Below, one piece after another: positions 1-11,463 of a stretch of 64,000 bases of DNA (position 1 is the stretch's first letter; the number at the start of each line of letters is the position of its first letter). Below the pieces are notes generated by a model. It was given only the letters and a program-made list of their open reading frames with translations, had not been told where the DNA came from and searched no databases. The translations under genes were made by a program, and so were the position numbers. Source of the DNA: Unio delphinus (lineage: Eukaryota; Mollusca; Bivalvia; Unionida; Unionidae); the NCBI GenBank assembly GCA_029339505.1, contig JAQISU010000070.1, forward strand, positions 3,341,501 to 3,405,500, read 5' to 3'.

Positions 1-408
1 TTACATTTGTAAGTGACAGGAATGTTTACCAGCATTGTGATGATGTGACTGCATCAAATTTTTGTTCACGGTAATTTGATATGGCCTATATGAAGGTATT
101 GATATATATAAAAACAAGTATAAAAGAAACCATACTACTGATTTTCAGACAATAAACTTCTCTCCTTATCACTCAAATGCACAGGAGTAAATGTAATCCA
201 ACATGATTAATAGTCAGTAACAAAGCATTAATTTGGTACTTTTCACATCTGATTGAAAGAGGAAGGAGAAAAAAATACATTTTCAAAAGTATCTTATCTC
301 ATTAAAACAATAATTTTTTACATCTACGAAAGTGAGAACTATCTTGTGAGATGAGATAAGAAGATAATTCATTATTTCAGACTTGAAAGACCCATACCTA
401 AATTAAAC

Positions 409-495
<87 letters not shown>

Positions 496-1016
496 CTTCA
501 ATCACTCTAAAATGCTTAAAGAAGTTGACAAAATAGAGGCAATATGCACAATCCACTCTATTTTAAACTGTTCTCCTCGAGGTTATAAAAAATCAGCATA
601 AAAGTGATGTTCTTTCAGACATCCTGCATCCAAAGATATTTACATGCACAATAGTAGTAGTAAAGAGGCTGAACAGATCATGTTTTGAGACAAAAATAAA
701 ACCTATATGGAGAGAGGTTGAACAGACCAAGGTTTCAAACAAAAATAAAACTTCCTATGCAGAGAGCCTGATCAGATCAAATCTGTTATAGTCGATTTCT
801 CAAATGAGAGGGGTTGTGAACAGACCAAGTTTTCAGGCAGAATTAGGTCTTGTATGGTCAGAACGTGAAACCATCTCGGATATTTTCAAGCCTGTTCCAA
901 CAAAGGCAAAAATTACATCTGTTGTCGCGGTTCGCAGTTTTAAACTAAATCATATCATACAACAATACTGGTAGGAGAATCGTTAACAGCCAGATTAGCT
1001 CTAAAACAATTAGAGG
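1..1016. other. Host flank, duplicated at 19,808-20,780; no gene seen
   Basis: No coding region is recognisable here. The stretch is AT-rich and contains a long (TA)n run. It matches 19,808-20,780 almost base for base apart from the TA-run length and scattered substitutions. In both places it ends with the same GAATTAGAGG-like sequence directly before an element end module. The shared flank shows that the two element copies to its right descend from one insertion by segmental duplication. Confidence 0.8.
413..493. repeat. (TA)n microsatellite
   Basis: About 80 bp of uninterrupted TA dinucleotides. The duplicated counterpart at 20,219-20,253 is only about 35 bp, so the run has changed length since the duplication. 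Confidence 0.97.
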
Positions 1017-1207
1017 AGCAGCAGAGAGGGTGAACAGACCAACCCGTTTAGGCGTCGACGAGGCTTCCTTCTCGTAAATGTTTTATAGAAAGGTCTATTT
1101 GACAAACCATGGCTTCCTTGTAAATTGTCAAAAAATAAGCGTCGATTCGGTAAATTGAGGTTTCCTCAAAGACGCCAATTTTGTTGAAACTCACCCTCTC
1201 TGCTGCA
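1017..1207. repeat. Element end module (alpha)
   Basis: This 191-bp segment starts AGCAGCAGAGAGGGTGA and ends with its inverse (CTCACCCTCTCTGCTGC). It contains internal imperfect repeats of a GGCTTCCTYGTAAATG-like unit and GGCGTC/GACGCC pairs. It lies at the ATPase end of the element, exactly where copies B, A, gamma and E carry related modules. See the finding on palindromic termini. Confidence 0.8.
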
Positions 1208-1247
1208 ATGGGTTAACAATTCTTTTACGATGAAAATAACTACAATT

Positions 1248-1907
1248 TTAACCGAATATTTTATCAAGTCCGACACGATATCGCGTCCGAGGATCTGATA
1301 AATTTATCGTCACAAATCTGTGTGCGATTGATTGAGCCTGACTAAAGGAATTTCTAAAGAGATTATGATCCATATCACCGCTGCACCAAGTTTGCCAAAT
1401 ATTTCTAAGAGTATGTGTATCAAGTCCGTTGAATACGGCAAGAATATTACAGTTATCTCTGATCACTTTTGGTATTTGTGTGTATCGCTGAGTGACATAT
1501 CACGTCAGTTTTTTTATACCTGCCTCTGGAAAATATCCTAGCGGGATTTTTTGATTGTCTAACATAATATCATCATATACGACTAAATTGTTAATACCTC
1601 CATCAATATCATCAATGCTCGGTGCTTCATCGATATCGGTTATAAAGTCAATAATACCCTCGCCGGATTCTTCTACCGCTTTGTCGTTAAAATCTTTTAC
1701 TACATTGTAACATCGCTGATCATCTAGACTTGGAGCTATCAAATGCAACTTGTCCCATTTCATCAATCTCGTTATTAAATTAAGTAACAATTGTGTCTTG
1801 CCACTTCCAGATGGTCCGATTATAATCATTCTAATTGAATTCGGCAACATCGCATGGTGTTTAATAGGTTCTCGTCGTCGGGTAGCTGAATAATCAATTA
1901 CATTCAT
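1248..1907 (-). pseudogene. Packaging ATPase (FtsK/HerA, A32-like), copy alpha, frameshifted
   Basis: The product would be the genome-packaging NTPase. The N-terminal part (1,500-1,907) retains Walker A (GPSGSGKTQ) and the Walker B region (NNLVVYDDIML). A homopolymer length change near 1,541-1,546 (six T where copy B has seven) shifts the frame after the Walker B region, and a second change near 1,510 restores it. The C-terminal part (1,248-1,466) keeps the conserved RDNCN, NGLDTHTLRN and TRYRVGLDKIFG-type sequence. It diverges from the PLA2 gene at 1,925, as in every copy. It is certainly ATPase-derived and very probably dead. Confidence 0.85.
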
Positions 1908-1924
1908 GGTATTATAAATATATT

Positions 1925-2444
1925 ATGGATCTATATTGTGTGAATTGTAAGGCGCGTACTGGCACAGATGACTTGACGACGATTACAACTAAAAAAAACT
2001 AATCAGCACTTTCTGGTAAGTAAGTACAATGTAGTACAAAAAAGTTTAGATATGTTTCTATGAAATCTGCGGATAATTTTTAAAAAAACGAGGTGATATT
2101 GCAGCCAAGCTAACTAAACTCCCGGGAACACCATGGGCAAAGTATCCAGGAAAAAAACACCTTCCAGGGTATAGTTATTGTGGACCCGGAACCAGACTCG
2201 ATATCAGACGCGATGATCAAAACCAACCTCGACGTGGTGAAGAACCAATAAACTCCATCGATATGGCATATGATGCTCATGATGTTGCTTATAAAAGCAG
2301 TAATTTGCAGCACAGACATCTCGCAGATGTGAAATTATTTCACGCGTTGAATTCTACCACTGATAAATCCTTCAAAGAAAATTGGCTTCATGGTTAGTAA
2401 AATCGGCTATGAAAGGTAAATTGATGTTAGGTGCCGGTAATTAA
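1925..2444 (+). pseudogene. Zinc-ribbon/PLA2-like protein, copy alpha, broken
   Basis: Begins MDLYCVNCKARTGTDD, the first CxxC of a small zinc ribbon. In-frame stops follow within the first 130 codons, and the A-run that separates the two halves is shortened. From about 2,110 a second reading frame carries the phospholipase A2 features: Gly-rich calcium loop YCGPGTRLD and catalytic HDVAY, preceded here by YDA where other copies have YHA. A deletion near 2,380 shifts the last 20 codons. See copies E and A for function and for the possible recoding site. Confidence 0.8.
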
Positions 2445-2451
2445 TAACAAC

Positions 2452-3383
2452 ATGGAATCTATTATTCTCCAAAAGGATACTGGAGGGGTAATGCAGCAAT
2501 CAGTAAACTCGCTAGCGCCGCAAAGGTGAAATACACCACTGCAGCGGATTGGTTATCCAAACAGGCAATATTGCAAATTTATCTACCGCCGCCTAAACAA
2601 ACTAACTACTCGCATTTTGATGTGACCGTTCCTAATAAAGTTCATCAAGCTGATATATTATTTCTGCCGCATGATGGTGGTTACAAATACGCGTTAACTG
2701 TAGTTGATGTTGCGAGTCGATACAAACAAGCAGAGCCATTAAAAACAAAATCATCAACTGAAGTGGCTTCTGCGTTTGAAAGGATTTATCGAAGGGGTCC
2801 TCTGCGTTGGCCAAATATATTACAAGTCGATCCTGGCCAGGAATTTCAGGGTGCGGTTCTATCAACGAAGAAGAATCATAATACCGCATTACGACGAGGA
2901 CATGCTGCGATCAGGCTATTGTTGAACGATTTAATCAGACACTTGCTGAGCGGTTATTTGGATATCAATACGCGAAGGAATTTATTCATGATGAACGATC
3001 TCGTGAATGGGTCAAGAGATTACCAGCTGTGATTACCGCGCTGAATAACGAAATTACTCGAACAATCAACATGAAACCTAACAACGCGATTAAAAAGAAG
3101 TATATACCCGTCCAACCGCCAGAAGATATTTTCAAAACAACCAATACTCAGTAATGTCACTGTTAGGTATTTATATGAACCAGGAGAACTCGAAGGTGGC
3201 ACAAAAAGGGCTACTGATCCTATTTGGAGTGTCACCGCGCATAAAATATCCAGTATAACACGATCTACTGGTAGACCAGCAATCTATAGATTGGATTTGA
3301 CCGCTCCTCAGCGAGGATTTACTCGTGAACAACTACAAGTGATACCCGAGGATACTAAATTACCGCCGCGTGGTCTTAACTAG
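2452..3383 (+). pseudogene. Retroviral-type DDE integrase, copy alpha, broken
   Basis: Starts at the conserved ATGGAATCTAT but loses frame at once through a small deletion (present in copy B too). The core 2,526-2,900 keeps HQADILFLP (first Asp) and the second Asp motif (QVDPGQEF). A deletion around 2,910 removes the LHRD segment and shifts the frame just before the catalytic Glu. The C-terminal SH3-like part (TDPIWSV, STGRPAIYRL) is recognisable to 3,383. It converges on the polymerase gene with an 8-bp overlap, as in all copies. Confidence 0.85.
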
Positions 3384-5460
3384 CACCTCCTCGTCTGTTG
3401 CACTCAAGACACATCAGCATCACATTATTTTTAGTATGACCTACGCTGCTATCTTTTCTGTCTACGGTAAATTGGCGAAGATCTTTATCCGACCAACACC
3501 AACGTATTATACAATTGCAACTCGCGCAGTGATTATTCTGTTGTTGCTTCAGCGTAATTATTAATTCAGCGTCAATATCAAATTTTCTATTATATTTTTT
3601 GTCCTGTTGTTTATAACAAGAAAGTTTTTTTCTGATGATGTCATTATCAACAATATCATTGATTGTAGTGTCATTATCATCTAAAACAACTCTTCGAAGC
3701 TGATTTATTATTCGTACTCTGGTTACTGCGAGATAAACTAAATTTGACCACTCGATGTGATTATCCACCATCCAAACAATTGTATCTGATATAGTCAATC
3801 CCTGTGAAGAATGTATCGTCGCTGCGTAACCTAGCGTCCATGGGTATTTATCAGCGTGTAATGCATCTTCGAGAAAATTGACATCAACCAGCAGAACATC
3901 ATTTAACACGAGAATTTGCTTTTCACGCTGCCCAGGAATATCAACTTCAATATTCTGTTTTTGTGTATCCGAAGGCCTCTAACACAACGGTACTGGAAGT
4001 GTTGCAAATTTTCTTTATGCAATTCAAATAACTGCATCTGAAGTGTGTCTCTGACTATCTTTCTACTTGCCACTATCAAATCGTTTGGTCTCCACGCTTC
4101 CCAGAAATCTATTAATGGTGTTTCTGAAATTATTTCACGCGCTATCTCACATTGGATTCTATCCGGTTATAATCTAATTAGTTTTTTGAACTCGCGTAAT
4201 TGTTCATCAAGTGCTCTATGATCAGTACTAATTTCTTCATAATAGTCTACAAAAATCTTTAGCGAATCATGTGGCGAAGAAGCAACAAATGGTGGTGGTT
4301 GGCCATGATCGCTGCACATACATGACTTTTGTATTCGATAACAATAACCACTCGAGAAACTTTTGTAATACATCTAACGACACCGTGCATATCTCATCCC
4401 AAATAAAGACTTCAGGAATATATTTTTCACCCATTTGTTCAGGAGTCCATTCATCGCCTTTCCATCGAAAGAAACTGTGATAAGTACAGGCATTTACCCC
4501 TCGTTGTTTCATCTCTCTGGCAAGTCTGTGTGTCGGTATTAGTACAATCATATTTGATTTCACACGAAATAACTCAATCGCACGAGTCGTCTTTCCTGAC
4601 CCGCCACAGCCGTTTTTTTTAGCTGGTTTTATACCTACCTATTGGATCAGATATCTACGGTGCTTTAGATAGTTCTGATATCTGATTATTTTTCAAATAT
4701 TTATCTTCAATGGCAACATCTGCTGATTTTCAATAGTCACATGGTATTTCCCGCTTAATACTCCATGATCCCCAACTTTCGTCAGAATTAGTGAATTCAG
4801 CCACTGCTTCCCTGTGTTTCGCATCTTTATAAAATGAATCAGTGGCTACTCTAACTGCGGTGTCAGGAAATCTATTTATCATCGAAAATAAATTGATAGA
4901 AGCATAAGCTAGCATAGACGCCCTCAAATGTGTATACTGAAGATTTTCTCCGTCTGCGTAAATAACAATTGTACCAAATTTTGTTCTATCGGACATGAAA
5001 GCGTCTTTGTGATCCACTTATATACCCTTAGATGTTACATCAGCGATTATAAAATCGTACTCAACGCTATCTATAATCAACCATGAAGAATATCGTTTAT
5101 TGTCGTATTTTCCACCTTGAGTAAATTTACCTATTATTCTTCTACCAAGACCCCCCTTTGCGTCTTTATTTCTAACTTGAAATAAATGTTTGGACCATTT
5201 CACGATGTTTTCTTTGTTGTGTTCGTTTTTCGCTGATTATACTATCTAGATTGGGTTGTGGTAACCAGACTTCAGTCTGCGCGTGATAGGATATAATCGC
5301 TTCACTGACAATCAGCGATATCAACATGTTACAATCAATCATATACCGTAACAGTACTATTGTCATCCAGTGTTTTTCAGACATATGTCTACCAATCCAA
5401 ACATAACTACACGGATGAAGTCCTGCAGCTAATTCGGATGATACCACACGAGCGAATCCA
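3376..5460 (-). pseudogene. PolB-SF1 helicase-HNH fusion, copy alpha, truncated and frameshifted
   Basis: The C-terminal two-thirds of the replication protein are present in pieces: the HNH domain (CASC...CLECNRR), helicase motif V (TIHSSQGLTI), motif III (SDHGQPPPF) and the polymerase TDS motif (ATDSFY). The Walker A block is damaged near 4,600 and at least six frame breaks or stops occur. Homology ends at about 5,455, in the segment just downstream of polymerase motif A, where it abuts an end-module fragment. The N-terminal third is absent. Copy B (38,324-41,704) is a close relative that shares several of these lesions. Confidence 0.85.
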
Positions 5461-5517
5461 CTTTGTTTGCCAATTTGACGCCTCTAAAATGTTGTCGGAT
5501 TCGCCCCTACTGCTGCT
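5461..5517. repeat. End-module fragment at the alpha/gamma junction
   Basis: Reads as the reverse complement of the start of the module at 41,969 (AGCAGCAGTAGGGGCGAAT...). It interrupts the Cys-rich gene at the same codon (after the DKRI residues) as in copy B, so both descend from an ancestor that already had this insertion. Confidence 0.75.
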
Positions 5518-5600
5518 GATTCTCTTATCATAATAACGCTTCAACAATCTGTATCGCTTACCACCACAACCGAGACACAACTGCGACTTGCCACACTTGA
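5518..5600 (-). pseudogene. Cys-rich zinc-ribbon protein fragment, copy gamma
   Basis: Encodes the second CxxC ribbon (LCLGCGGKRYRLLKRYYDKR) of the small Cys-rich protein. Its 5' half, and the divergent intergenic region that should separate it from the polymerase gene, are deleted. Its 3' end is cut by the end-module fragment. Confidence 0.75.
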
Positions 5601-8600
5601 ATGATTTTCCTCCAGTATCCAATAACATGATCGATATTAGGAGGTGACACCAAAAAGTCTAATAGGTGATAGAACCATGATAGGTAAAATTCGTGATTGT
5701 TTTAATGAATCAAACACGATGGAGCATCTTACTGTTGGTCAACATTTCGAATTGATGGTAGCGTTGATACTACCATGAACGACGAAAAAGCAGCCAAGAT
5801 AATTTCACATCTTAGGCTTAACAGGTATTTTTTAGAGTGAAATTCATTATCCGCTCGGAAAAACGAGATTGGATTATCAGAGATAAATTTGACCCCATCT
5901 TAAAGGATTAAAAAAACTATCACTGTGAGTCAATATTCCAAACCAGGGATTCTAACTGGAATTGACGAACCGTATTACGAGAGATCTTATCCTGTAACAG
6001 CAGTTGTTTTTTAAAAATATATCCGTTAAATGATAAACCGATTATTGAAAAACTAAAACCCATGAAACTGCCATTGTTGATTTGTGTAGCAGAACGAATA
6101 ATATAACACTTCACAAATGCGTTGTGTGGAAACAAACTGACTGATTTAAGACGCAAAAAAAAAAAAATAAATGGGGGCTAACAGTGAAGGAGCGCGGAGC
6201 AACAATTCAAAATGTGGCAGATTTAGAACGAATACTAAAATTCCCAGTATCGGTAACGACAATAACAGGAGAAGTATTATACGAACCGAAATATAAATCG
6301 AGAGGAGCTCCAATTAAAATTATAGATCATAATGAACACGCGTGGACATCTGCAGTAACAATATTTCCACGAGAACGAACAATAAAAGATATACCCGCGG
6401 AGTTCTCCCCGGAATTCTCTGAGGAGAAATTATTTGATTTTATTCACCAGTTGTATAAAAACGATCCTGTGTCAGTGTGGTTACTTCACAGTTTTGAAAA
6501 CTCCGATGGCAGATTTGATCAGTTTGTGAGACCCAATGGTGAATTATACCGTACTGAAGCCCTGCACAATGAAATGAAAATATTAGCTAATAGTTTTTCA
6601 ACAGAACACGACGAACAATTACTGACAAACTGTTTTACAATTCCGTCGGTTGCAGCTCATTTTGTGAGAAAGAGAAAAACGTGGAAACCAACAAGAGCTG
6701 AATTTCTATCAGATATCTATTCAAGTTGTGTGGAATATAACCACGGCAGATTATGGAATACAAAATACACCTCTGAAAATATTTTTTTCAGTTGATATGG
6801 TTGCGTGTTATCCCAGGAGTTTTCTCGGGTACGGAGAATGCGCTGAATACTTCAAGCAATTTGGACATCCCACACATAAGATAACCCGTGTTGCTATTAA
6901 TGAGCTACTGCCCGATTTTGATTTAACTGGATTCGCTCGTGTAGTATCATTTGAATTGGCTACAGGACTTCATCCGTGCTGTTATGTTTGGATTGGTAGA
7001 CACATCTCTGAAAAACACTGGATGCCAATAGTGCTATTACGATATATGATTGATTGTAGCATGCTGATATCGTTGATTGTCGGTGAAGCAATTATATCAT
7101 ATCATGCGCAGACTGAAGTTTGGTTACCACAACCTAATCTAGATAGTATAATCAACGAAAATAGAAAACGATTTCCCGATCTCGACGAAGAAGAAATCTT
7201 GAAGTGGTCCAAACAGCTATTTGAAATTGAAAATAGACAAGCAAAAGAACTCGGTAGAAGAATAATCGGTAAATTTACTCAGGGTGGAAAATACGACAAT
7301 ACAAGATATTCCTCACGGTTGATTATAGATAGCGTTGAGTACGATTTTATAATCGCGGATGTAACATCTAAAGGTATATACGTCAATCGTAAAGACGCTT
7401 TCTTGTCCGATGGAAGCAAATTGGGTACAATTGTTACCTACAACAATGGATACAGTCTTCAGTATACACATTTGAGGGCGTCTATGCTGGCTTATGCTTC
7501 TATTAATTTATTTTCAATGATAAATAGATTTCCTGACACCGCAGTTAGAGCCGCCACTGATTCATTTTACATAAAAGCGAAACACAGCGAAGAAGTAGCT
7601 GAATTCACAAATACCGACGAGAGTTGGGGATCATGCAGAATTAAGCGGGAAATGCTGCCTGATTATTCCAAATCAGCAGATGTTAAGATTGAAAACAATT
7701 ACTTGAAAAATGATCAGATATCAGAACTATCTAATGCACCGCAGATATCTGATCCAATGTGCAGATATAAAACAGTTTACTTAAACGGCTGTGGTGGGTC
7801 AGGAAAGACGACTCGTGCGATTGAATTATTTCTTGGGAAAAATCCTACGGATTTTCACGCATCAAGAGAGATGAAACAACGAGGGGTGAATCCCTGTACT
7901 TATCACAGTTTCTTTCGATGGAAAGGCGATGAATGGACTCCTGGTCGAATGGGTGAGAAATATATACCTGAAGTCAAAATTTGGGATGATATATGCACGC
8001 TATCGTTAGAAGTATTACAAAAGTTTCTCGAGTGGTTATTGCTAGCGAATACAGCGGTGATAATGTGTGGCGATCATGGCCAACCACGTCCATTTGTCGG
8101 TTTGTCTCCACATAATTGGTTGAAGAATTTTGTAGACTATTATGAAGAAATTAATACTGATCATAGAGCGCTTGATGAACAATTACGCGAGTTTAAGAAA
8201 CTAATCAGATTACAATCGGATAGAATCCAATGTGAAATGGCCCGTGAAATAATTTCAGAAACCCCATTAAAAGATTTCTGGGAAACGTGGAGACCAAACG
8301 ATTTGATAGCAGCGAGTAGAAAAATAGAGACACACTTCAGATGAAGTTATTTGAATTGCATAAAAAAATTGCAACACTTCCAACACCGCTGTGCTATAGA
8401 CCCAAGGATACACGAAAACAAAATATCGAAGCTGATATTCCTGGGCAGAGTGAAAAACAGGTTTTAGTGCTAAATGATATTGTTTTGGTTGATATCAGCG
8501 TCGTCGAAGATGCATTGCGCGCTGATAAATCCCCATGGATGCAAGGTTACGCAGCGACGATACATTCTTCACAGGATTGACTATAACCGATACAATTGTT

Positions 8601-9002
8601 TGGATGGTAGATAATCACATCGAGTGGTCAAATTTAGTTTATCTTACAGTGTCCAGAGTACGAAGAATAAATCAACTTCGAAGAGTTGTTCAAGATGCTA
8701 ATGACACTACAATAAGTGATATTGTCAGCGATGATATAATCAGAAAAAAAACTATCTAGTTATAAAGAGCAGGATAAAAAAAAAATAAACGAGAATTTGA
8801 CATTGATGCTGAATTAATAATTACACTGAAACAACAACAGAATAATCACTGCGCGAGTTGCAATTGTTTAATGAGTTGGTGTTGGTCGGATAAAGATCCT
8901 CGCCAATTTACCGTAGACAGAAAAAATAGCAGCGTAGGTGATACCAGAAATAATGTGATGCTGACTTGTCTTGAGTGCAACAGACGAAGAGGTGCTAATT
9001 AA
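5600..9002 (+). pseudogene. PolB-SF1 helicase-HNH fusion, copy gamma
   Basis: Nearly full-length relative of the 1,289-residue protein of copy A, broken into several frames. The first part, to about 6,180, is riddled with shifts. 6,184-6,795 holds the conserved region upstream of the polymerase. 6,728-8,344 holds polymerase motif A (SVDMVACYP), motif C (ATDSFY), Walker A (NGCGGSGKTTR), Walker B (WDDI instead of WDEI) and motif III (GDHGQPRPF). After Walker A a deletion removes the residues matching the THRLA motif of other copies. Frame breaks occur near 6,785, 8,338, 8,576 and 8,750. The HNH domain is recognisable at 8,830-9,002. The N-terminal tandem repeats of copy A are absent. Confidence 0.87.
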
Positions 9003-9769
9003 GACCACGCAGCGGTAATTGAGTATCCTCGGGTATTACTTGTAGTTGTTCACGAGTAAACCCACGCTGAGGAGCAGTTGAATCTAGTCTATATATTGCT
9101 TGTCTACCCGTAGACCGTGTTATGCTAGATATTTTATGCGTGGTGACACTCCAAATAGGATCAGTAGCCCTTTTTGTGCCACGCCTGGTAATCTCTTGAC
9201 CCATTCACGAGATCGTTTATCCTGGATGAATTCTTTCGCGTATTGATATCCAAATAACCGCTCAGCAAGTGTCTGATTAAATCGTTCAACAATTGCCTGA
9301 TCGCGATGTAGTGCAGTATACCCTCGTCTAATAGTGACATTATGATTCTTCATCGTTGATAGAACCGCACCCTGAATTCCTTGCCAGGATCAACTTGTAA
9401 TAGATTTGGCCAACGCAGAGAACCCCTTCGATAAATTCTTTCAAACGCAGTAGCCACTTCAGTTGATGATTTTGTCCTTAGCGGTTCTGCTTGTTTGTAT
9501 CGACTCGCAACATCAACTACGGTTAGCGCATATTTGTAGAAACCATCATGTGGCAGTAATAATATATCAGCTTGATGAACTTCATTAGGGACGGTCACAT
9601 CAAAATGCTAGTTAATTTGTTTAGGCCGCGGTAAATAAATCTGCCATATCGCCTATTTGGATAACCAATCCGCTGCAGTGGTATTTTTCACCTTTGCGGC
9701 GCTAGCGAGTTTACCAATTGCTGATTTACCCCTCCAGTATCCTCTTGGGGAATAATAAATAGATTCCGT
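8995..9769 (-). pseudogene. DDE integrase, copy gamma, internal deletion
   Basis: The start codon has become ACG (9,767-9,769). The catalytic Asp motifs (HQADILLLP, QVDPGKEF) and Glu (AIVERFNQTL) can all be found, but there are frame breaks near 9,350-9,370 and 9,600-9,610. A deletion of about 150 bp near 9,180 fuses the region after the catalytic Glu directly to the C-terminal domain, so it cannot make a normal integrase. Confidence 0.82.
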
Positions 9770-9776
9770 GTTGTTA

Positions 9777-10286
9777 TTAATTACCAGCACCCATCATTAA
9801 TTTACCTTTCATCGCCGATTTTATTAACCATGAAGCCAACTTTTCTTTGAAGGATTTATCAGTGATACACTTCAACGCATGAATCAATTTCACATCAATT
9901 TCACATATGCGAGATGACGTTGTAAATCACCGCTCCGGTAAGCTATATCGTGTACCCGACACGCTTCATCAATTGCATTTATCGGATTTTCTCCCGGGTT
10001 AGGATTATTTTAACTATCAAGTCTTATATCTAATCGTGTTCCCGGTCCACAATAACTATATCCTGAAATGTGTTTTTCACCTGGATACTTTGCCCATGGC
10101 GTTCCTGGGAGTTTAACTAGCTTGGCGGCGATATCACCACCGCTCTTTTTTTTTACAAATCTAAATTTTTTTTGTACCACATATTTCACACTTGCCGGTG
10201 ACCGCTTCTCTGTTATTTTTTGTGGCAACAGTCGTTGGGTCAATAGTTGGTGTACGCTTCTTACATTTCACACGATATGGATCCAT
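9777..10286 (-). pseudogene. Zinc-ribbon/PLA2-like protein, copy gamma
   Basis: This copy shows that the two halves can be in one frame: the segment from about 10,243 to 10,010 reads through the A9 run with no shift (RFVKKKSGGDIAAKL) and on into the calcium loop (YCGPGTRLD). The N-terminal first Cys is lost (YRVKC), and the region of the catalytic His-Asp is disrupted by shifts and a small duplication near 9,880-9,960. It is a pseudogene, but it is useful as a comparison for the frame change in copies A and E. Confidence 0.75.
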
Positions 10287-10307
10287 AATATTATTATAAA
10301 ATATCTA

Positions 10308-10955
10308 ATGGAAGTAATTGATTTCTGAGCGCTAAAGAATAAACAAGTAAAACATCATCCAATGTTACCAAACTCTATCAGAATGATCATCATCGGACCG
10401 TCAGGAAGTGGTAAAACGCATTTGCTGCTCACGATGATAATGAAATATATGACATGGGACAAATTATATTTAGTTGCCCCGAGCGTAGACGATCAACATT
10501 GTTAGCAGGTGTTCAAAGATTACAACGAAAATGCTTCAGAGATTTCCGATTATAATGTTATCGAGTTTATAACCGATATCGAGGAAGCACCGAGCATTGA
10601 TGATATTGATGGAAGTATTAACAATTTGGTCGTCTATGATGATGTCATGTTAGACAATCAAGAAAATCCCGCTAGGATATTTTCCAGAGGCAGGCATAAA
10701 AACACTGATGTGATATATGTCACTCAACGATACACTCAAATACCAAAAGTTATCAGAGATAACTGCAATATTCTTGCTATATTCAACGGAGTTGATACGC
10801 ATACACTACGAAATATTCACCAGACATGGTGCGGTGGTGATATGGATTATAATCTCTTCAGAAATTTCTTCAGTGGTGCTCAGGGTACCCCGCACGGATT
10901 TATAACTATAAATTTATGAGATCCTCAGACACGATATCGTATTTGATTAGATCGT
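10308..10955 (+). pseudogene. Packaging ATPase, copy gamma, broken
   Basis: The start (MEVIDF) is followed by an immediate TGA and shifts. Walker A (GPSGSGKTH) is legible near 10,395-10,420. From 10,509 to 10,919 an open stretch carries Walker B (NNLVVYDDVML), the TQRYTQIPKVIRDNCN segment and the C-terminal THTLRNI block. It ends with stops in place of the usual LDQIFG tail. Confidence 0.83.
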
Positions 10956-10982
10956 ATTTATAATTAATTCGGTTAACCCGGT

Positions 10983-11237
10983 AGCAGCAACGGGGGTGCG
11001 TCTATTTTTTCGATGAATTGCTAGCAACTTCGAGAAAGCATTAGTTAGTCAAATGGACGCCTTTTTTACGATTTACGAGGAAGCCTCGGTTTGCCGAATC
11101 GACGCCTCTAAAAAGTTGTCGGATTCGCTCCTCTGCTATTTTGCCAATGGACGCTTCTATTAAGCATTTACGAGGAAGCCTTGGTTTGCCAAATCGACGC
11201 CTCTAAAAAGTTAGTCTGTTCGCCCCGCTCTGCTGCT
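10983..11237. repeat. Element end module (gamma)
   Basis: Begins AGCAGCAACGGGGGTG and ends CCCCGCTCTGCTGCT. It contains two direct copies of a unit with TTTACGAGGAAGCC, GTTTGCC and CGACGCCTCTAAAAAGTT, each followed by a CTCTGCT-type end. This suggests a partially duplicated end. Host sequence homologous to 48,334 onward begins immediately after it. Confidence 0.78.
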
Positions 11238-11403
11238 CGATATTTGTAACAGAAATAGTAATTGCCACTGATAATATAGTATTGTTGATCCATTTCGCAG
11301 ATAAGTAAGTTCTTTATGGGACAAGGATGCCATTCGCAAAACGGATCTTTTTGGAAATACTTTATATACAAAAACTAAATAGATTTTAAATCCTATGTAT
11401 ATT

Positions 11404-11463
<60 letters not shown>

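Larger units (their letters stand above)
1017..11237. mobile_element. Composite of two head-to-head virus-like element remnants (alpha and gamma)
   Basis: Alpha (1,017-5,460) carries ATPase(-), zinc-ribbon/PLA2(+), integrase(+) and the C-terminal two-thirds of the polymerase-helicase-HNH gene(-). It breaks at 5,460. After a 57-bp piece of an end module, copy gamma runs in the opposite direction: Cys-rich gene(-), polymerase(+), integrase(-), PLA2(-), ATPase(+), then an end module at 10,983-11,237. All genes hold frameshifts, stops or deletions. No capsid gene is present. Both outer ends carry AGCAGCAG-type modules, but I see no matching target duplication between 1,016 and 11,238, so this is probably a rearranged composite and not a single insertion. 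Confidence 0.75.

Noticed and set aside
2452..3383. Retrotransposon or endogenous retrovirus because of the rve-type integrase
   Set aside because: No reverse transcriptase, protease of retroviral type, gag or long terminal direct repeats are present; capsid, ATPase and PolB genes define a DNA element.
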